Below the pieces are notes generated by a model, which was given only the letters and a program-made list of their open reading frames with translations, did no database searches and had not been told where the DNA came from. A DNA stretch of 58,452 bases from an uncultured Pirellulaceae bacterium (GTDB lineage Bacteria > Planctomycetota > Planctomycetia > Pirellulales > Pirellulaceae). This document shows positions 54,820-58,452 of this stretch, piece by piece. The stretch spans positions 1 through 58,452 of the forward strand of contig CALLUY010000011.1 of NCBI GenBank assembly GCA_938010615.1, given 5' to 3'. The position numbers and the translations under genes were made by a program. Numbering within the stretch: the stretch's first letter is position 1; each line of letters starts with the position of its first letter.

Positions 54820-55671
54820 ATGCTTCGATCTACGATTAAAACCCTCGCCATCACCGGACTCTGTGTCGGTGGCTTGCTTTCAGCCGACTCCATTGCTCAA
54901 GAAGAAGGTGAATCGGTTGAGCAGGGAATCATGCAAATTGAAATGGCCGTCGATGATGAATCCGGCGCGGGTCCAATTGTGATCTCGTCTTCGAGCATGG
55001 TGTTTGCCGGAGAAGGAGAGGGTGGAACACCCAACTTCGAGATTTTCTCCGGCGGTGACATCGGTGGAAACTGGATGCCCGGCGGTGGAAAAGTTGATCC
55101 GATGTCTTTGTTGAACAACGAAGATGTGCGTGAAGAATTGGAACTCGTTGGCGATCAATTGGACAAGTATCGCAATGCTCAACAAGAGCTACAGGATCAG
55201 ATCAAGGAAAAATCCAAAGCCTTCACCAGCGGCAACATCGATCCGTCTCAGATGGGCGCCATCGCCAAAGAGATCGGCGAATTGCAGAAATCCGGACAGG
55301 ATCAATTGAGATCGATGCTGTTACCGCATCAGTTGGAGCGACTGAAGCAAGTCGCACTGCAGATGGAAATGAAAAAGCGAGGCGCCGCCAATACGTTGCT
55401 CTCCAAAGAGATGGTCGAAGAACTTGGAATCGATGCGGCTCAAAAGATACGAATTGAAGATCGCCAAAAAGAACTCAAACAAGAGTTGGCTGATCGAATG
55501 GCGAAACTGAAAGAAGAAATTCGCGACAAGTTGCTCTCCGAGTTGACTTCCGATCAGAAATCGAAACTGAAAGAACTGTTTGGAGACAAGTTCGAATACA
55601 AGCCAACGAGCATCAACGACAAAATTCGCAAACAGATTCAGAAGCGAATGAAAAGCAGAATTGGCGGATGA
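54820..55671 (+). CDS. Exported coiled-coil protein of unknown function
   Basis: A 283-residue protein with a signal peptide (LAITGLCVGGLLSADSIAQ), an acidic glycine-rich stretch (FEIFSGGDIGGNWMPGGGK), and then about 180 residues of helix with heptad-like spacing (LQMEMKKRGAANTLLSKEM, LKQELADRMAKLKEEIRDKL). I do not recognise the family. It is the last gene of the sigma-factor cluster on the same strand, 78 bases after the PDZ gene. It might be an envelope stress or surface-associated protein. Confidence 0.7.
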   Translation: MLRSTIKTLAITGLCVGGLLSADSIAQEEGESVEQGIMQIEMAVDDESGAGPIVISSSSMVFAGEGEGGTPNFEIFSGGDIGGNWMPGGGKVDPMSLLNNEDVREELELVGDQLDKYRNAQQELQDQIKEKSKAFTSGNIDPSQMGAIAKEIGELQKSGQDQLRSMLLPHQLERLKQVALQMEMKKRGAANTLLSKEMVEELGIDAAQKIRIEDRQKELKQELADRMAKLKEEIRDKLLSELTSDQKSKLKELFGDKFEYKPTSINDKIRKQIQKRMKSRIGG

Positions 55672-56010
55672 AGCATTTCCAAGTGCCGCGTCAAGCATTG
55701 ATTTTGGGGTTCCAACCCAATTCTTAAACCAGACGCTGCATTAGTACGAGTCAGTTGTGTAGCAATCGCTGACTGAAATGTTGCCAAACCCTGAAGCAGC
55801 CGATGGTCGTCACTCCCCATCGGCTGCTTTTTGATTGTGTGCTCCGTGGCTGGGACGACTGGGACTGTGTTGGGTTTTACAACTATCGCGGTGAATGCTG
55901 GTAAAATCCGTACTTCAGAATCGCAAATTGGAGATTATTGTTGTTTTTTTGCAACATCGCATGCAATATAACTAATAGTTGTCCACGTGACACTTTTCTT
56001 CGGAAGAACA
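55672..56010. other. Intergenic region before the DUF1559 gene
   Basis: It contains the terminator of the preceding cluster (55795-55833) and, from about 55920, an AT-rich stretch (ttgttgtttttttgcaacat, ataactaatag) that probably includes the DUF1559 promoter. No gene is seen. Confidence 0.55.
55795..55833 (+). terminator. Factor-independent terminator of the sigma cluster
   Basis: A 12-bp stem agcagccgatgg/ccatcggctgct with a 10-base loop, followed by tttttg. It lies about 120 bases after the stop of the coiled-coil gene. Confidence 0.88.
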
Positions 56011-57000
56011 ATGAAGACCTCTAAACTCAAACATGGCTTTACGCTCGTCGAGCTATTGGTAGTGATCGCGATCATCGGAATATTGATCGGGATGCTTTTG
56101 CCAGCGGTACAGAGCGTGCGAGAAGCGGCCAGACGAACCCAATGTCTCAACAACCTGAGACAGATTGGTTTAGCGACAATCAATTATCATGACTCGCAAG
56201 GATCCTTTCCTCCAGCGCGACTCTCCTCTCCACGAAATATTCTGTTCAATCGTTATGACGGTGCAGAATCGTGGTTGGTCAGGATCATGCCCTTTGTTGA
56301 ACAGAACAATCTGTACAGTGAATGGGATTTGAAAATAGATTACGACGCTCAATCTGACGAAGCGGTTGACACGCCAGTCCAGGCATTCCTTTGTTCGTCG
56401 CGGCACACAACCGACAATGCAATCTGCGAAGATCAACTTGTGTTGGGCGGTTCAGCGGGCGGCGGCTGAGGCTGAGGTACGACAGTAACCTTCGTCGGCG
56501 GCGGAGCAACAGGTGATTATGCGGGAAATCACGGAGATCCTTCTCCTGGTTTTACCGGTGCAGCAACAGACTATAGCTTTCCAGGAAACGGTACGGGCGT
56601 CATCGTGACGGCAGAGGGTATCCTCACTCCAAAAGGAGCTCGCACAGGAAGATGGAAACGGACCGTAACTTACGGCTTAATTTTGGACGGTAGTAGCAAC
56701 ACGTTCCTCGCGGGAGAAATGCACATTCCCAACGGCGAGTTGAACAAAGTTCCTTTCAACGGTCCGATGTACAACGGCAAGGAATTGGTCGCTCATTCGC
56801 GAATCGGCGGTCCGGGCATTCCGCTTCTTTCCGGGAATGACGAAGCGGGCGATATTCTTGGCTTCGGAAGTGCTCATCCGGGCACATGTAATTTTGTTCG
56901 CTCCGATGGAAGCACGGCCTCTTTCGACATCAACCTTGACACAATCACACTGGCAAATCTTTGCCATCGATATGACGGTGAAGTTGTTGCCACAAATTAG
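56011..57000 (+). CDS. DUF1559 prepilin-like protein with two in-frame TGAs (candidate Sec-Gly-Sec)
   Basis: A continuous frame of 329 codons broken only by TGA at 56467-56469 (codon 153) and 56473-56475 (codon 155), reading GGG-TGA-G-TGA-GTTV. The N terminus is a type IV prepilin signal ([20 protein letters not shown]). The second half matches the family: [23 protein letters not shown] and the H-x9-DG tail [14 protein letters not shown]. As I remember relatives, Cys-Gly-Cys precedes the GG.A.GDYA block, so the TGAs may encode selenocysteine. A hairpin follows 14 bases after the second TGA. Alternative: a pseudogene. Start ATG 56011 behind GGAAGA. It overlaps the next gene by 29 bases. Confidence 0.72.
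56490..56506 (+). promoter_or_regulatory. SECIS-like hairpin after the second TGA of the DUF1559 gene
   Basis: A 5-bp stem cttcg/cggag (one G-U pair) with a 7-base loop tcggcgg, beginning 14 bases after the second TGA and 20 after the first. An alternative hairpin (gaggt/acctt) would include the second TGA. The stem is short, so this is a suggestion only. Confidence 0.35.
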
Positions 57001-57418
57001 ACTTTCAGTCACCGTGATCTTTTTGCTCGCCTTCATCGCTGGCTGCGGTGGAGGCCCGGAGTTTCATGTCGTTTCGGGAAAAGTCATTTTCGCGAAAGAC
57101 AAATCTCCTGCTCAATTCGGATCCATTGAATTTCGCAGCGAAACAGAACCACACCACATCGCACGCGGGAAGATCGGCAAGGACGGCACTTTCGCGCTCA
57201 AGACGAAGCAACGAAACGGGGCCTATGAAGGCTGGCACACCGTCGTCATCATTCAGGCTTCTGGCAACACGCGCGGCCCATCGGTCAAGCACAATCACGG
57301 CTTGGATATTGCGAAAAAGTACCTCGACCATCGCGACACGGAACTTCGCGTCAATGTCACCGAAGAAACGGCGAGCGAATTGACGATAGAAGTGGACGAC
57401 GAAAAACCACGGCGTTAG
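56972..57418 (+). CDS. Small lipoprotein downstream of DUF1559
   Basis: A 148-residue protein with a lipobox signal (LSVTVIFLLAFIAGCGGG; the Cys at about residue 24 would be lipidated) and a beta-rich mature part (HVVSGKVIFAKDKSPAQFGS, FALKTKQRNGAYEGWHTVVI) resembling carboxypeptidase-regulatory/transthyretin-like domains. The pairing of a DUF1559 gene with such a small lipoprotein is a recurrent planctomycete arrangement. Its start lies inside the DUF1559 gene (overlap of 29 bases). It converges with the GNAT gene, with which it shares four bases. Confidence 0.8.
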   Translation: MTVKLLPQIRLSVTVIFLLAFIAGCGGGPEFHVVSGKVIFAKDKSPAQFGSIEFRSETEPHHIARGKIGKDGTFALKTKQRNGAYEGWHTVVIIQASGNTRGPSVKHNHGLDIAKKYLDHRDTELRVNVTEETASELTIEVDDEKPRR

Positions 57419-58083
57419 CGATTGCCCAATCGTATCAAGATCGGTTTCCTTTTGGCGTTCAAGGTGATCCACCGGTCGCCTGACAAATCGCCCTTCACTG
57501 AACAAATCGCAACGCTCAAAAATCGAATCGCGATCAATGAGCCGACCGTTCTTTTGGCGTACTTCTCGTGCACTTTCCGCGATTCGATATTGTCTGGATT
57601 CACCGCAAGCAACACTTGTCCCATTCCTGATGCAATCAAATTTGGAATCATGAACTTGAGTATCGACGAGTGGATTCCGCGACGCCGAAACGACTTTTCG
57701 ACGTAAGCACCGGATAGCCACGCTTGATCATCGTCCAGCTCGTAACCGATTCCCAAACCATCTTCCAAAAAGACATTGGAAGTCGCCCAAAACGCTGCGG
57801 CCAACTTCCCATCGACACTGGCGCGGCATACTCGCATATCACTCGCACCAACACCAATACTGCGCTGCGGACCTGTAAGCTGCTCCGCTTCTAGTATCTC
57901 GTCTTCCGAAACCGCCCACCCAACGGTGATCTCCAAACTACTCGGCGTCGAACTCAGATTCGGATCCAATTCGTAGACGTTGAATCGCCGCACGCGCAGC
58001 AGCCATTGCGGGACGATTCGATTGAAGACGATCCCAAATGAATAGAGAACGCCCTTAGTGTGGATGTTGTTCAAAATGCTCAC
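57415..58083 (-). CDS. GNAT-family acetyltransferase
   Basis: A 222-residue protein. The GNAT core lies in residues about 100-185, with the acetyl-CoA loop SGAYVEKSFRRRGIHSSIL and the later VNPDNIESRKVHEKY. The N-terminal 50 residues (IVPQWLLRVRRFNVYELD) have no counterpart I recognise, and the same opening is seen in sugar- and polysaccharide-cluster GNATs. The substrate is unknown. It starts ten bases after the stop of the truncated frame upstream, so it may have been second in an operon. Confidence 0.78.
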   Translation of the reverse strand: MSILNNIHTKGVLYSFGIVFNRIVPQWLLRVRRFNVYELDPNLSSTPSSLEITVGWAVSEDEILEAEQLTGPQRSIGVGASDMRVCRASVDGKLAAAFWATSNVFLEDGLGIGYELDDDQAWLSGAYVEKSFRRRGIHSSILKFMIPNLIASGMGQVLLAVNPDNIESRKVHEKYAKRTVGSLIAIRFLSVAICSVKGDLSGDRWITLNAKRKPILIRLGNR

Positions 58084-58092
58084 TTCGCCAGT

Positions 58093-58315
58093 TTAGTCTG
58101 CGATATAATCATGGCGAGCCCGTTCCGTATCGACAAAGCCGATCAACCGCTTTGAGCATGGTTGGAATTCGATGTGATCGACAATAAAATCGCTGGACAA
58201 TTCCTCATGGAAATAAGCCCCAGTCCCGGCGCTCGATCTGGCGACAGACGACAGTACGCATCGACAACGTAGCAGTCGATTGAACAAGTAATCAACTTCA
58301 GAACTTCGCTTAGGG
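58093..58315 (-). pseudogene. 3' part of a gene cut by an apparent insertion sequence
   Basis: The minus-strand frame VDYLFNRLLRCRCVL...FHEELSSDFIVDHIEFQ...DTERARHDYIAD is protein-like and ends ten bases before the GNAT start. Its 5' part is missing: upstream of about 58315 the sequence changes into what looks like the end of a mobile element. The exact junction is approximate and the family is not recognised. Confidence 0.45.
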
Positions 58316-58452
58316 TCGCGGGAAAAATAAGTTGGTGATTTTGAATGTGATTTCGAATTGGTTATAATTTCTTCGTTGCCACGAGCCAAGGAGATTTGAC
58401 ATGCAAACCTACTCGGAACAAATTGAAAATCACATGGTAAACTTTTACCGAT
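58316..58452 (+). mobile_element. Probable left end of an insertion sequence (runs off the window)
   Basis: From about 58316 the sequence gggtcgcgggaaaaataagt precedes an open frame with a strong ribosome binding site. The pattern resembles the ends of ISAzo13-type elements as I remember them. No right end is available because the window ends. Confidence 0.4.
58401..58452 (+). CDS. Start of a transposase-like gene (partial)
   Basis: An ATG at 58401 preceded by AAGGAG at 7 bases gives MQTYSEQIENHMVNFYR before the window ends. This resembles the beginning of ISAzo13-family transposases, but only 17 residues are visible. Confidence 0.4.
   Translation, partial: MQTYSEQIENHMVNFYR

Noticed and set aside
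32881..57000. UGA read as tryptophan (a different genetic code)
   Set aside because: Many genes here end at TGA without a read-on domain (trpC, pheA, both genes of the ATPase/TOPRIM pair, sigma cluster), and the affected positions are Cys sites, not Trp sites.

Overview
The window reads as chromosomal DNA of a planctomycete, most likely of the Pirellulales/Rhodopirellula type. The signs are a DUF1559 prepilin-like protein with the H-x9-DG tail, an exported protein with the N-terminal LEPRQLL motif, a BBP2-type porin, a membrane protein beginning with the SDNPY motif, YCF48-like and prolyl-oligopeptidase exported proteins, and intergenic palindromes whose translation gives the SPTRKRG string. 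Genes lie on both strands in short operons. TGA is an ordinary stop for many of them. I saw no rRNA, tRNA or CRISPR array. Layout: 1-5.2 kb holds greA, a giant LEPRQLL beta-helix protein bracketed by inverted copies of a palindromic repeat, and a Cys/Gly-rich exported protein. 5.9-15 kb holds an orphan receiver, an acyltransferase, an RluA-type pseudouridine synthase with an RdgB/HAM1 pyrophosphatase, an SRPBCC protein, trpC, a TerB-like protein coupled to a helical conserved protein, a cupin, and an exported protein. 14.6-19.3 kb is an envelope region: a BBP2 porin, a fused MlaF-MlaE ABC transporter and an MCE-like partner. 19.5-25.7 kb carries a HEAT-repeat protein, aspS, a PilZ protein, an exported esterase and a GNAT. 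25.7-28.1 kb is an accessory island: a decayed gene followed by an AAA ATPase/TOPRIM pair that resembles anti-phage systems. 28.2-33.8 kb holds argF, argB, ppiB, an SDR, a YycJ-like metallohydrolase and a thioredoxin-like gene. 33.9-45.3 kb holds hemA with a CcsA/HemX-like gene and a sigma-54-type regulator, rplU, an RdgC-like gene, miaB, a REP-associated (RAYT) transposase among REP palindromes, a BCCT transporter and a RegA-like regulator. 45.6-58.4 kb holds a CARDB/DUF11-like surface protein, prolyl oligopeptidase, pheA, a YCF48-like protein, an ECF sigma/anti-sigma cluster, the DUF1559 gene with its lipoprotein, a GNAT, and an apparent IS end that truncates a gene. The most notable observation is that two exported proteins have in-frame TGA codons exactly where cysteines are expected. 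The first is a signal-peptide thioredoxin-like protein with TGA as the first residue of its CxxC site (T-U-P-R-C, TGA at 33061). The second is a DUF1559 prepilin-like protein with TGA-Gly-TGA (56467 and 56473) where relatives, as I remember them, have Cys-Gly-Cys. In both, the reading frame and domain continue past the TGA, and a hairpin lies about 15 nt downstream, the place expected of a bacterial SECIS. I infer that they are selenoproteins. The Sec machinery (selA, selB, selC, selD) is not in this window, so this cannot be proved from here. All family assignments are from motif recognition by eye.
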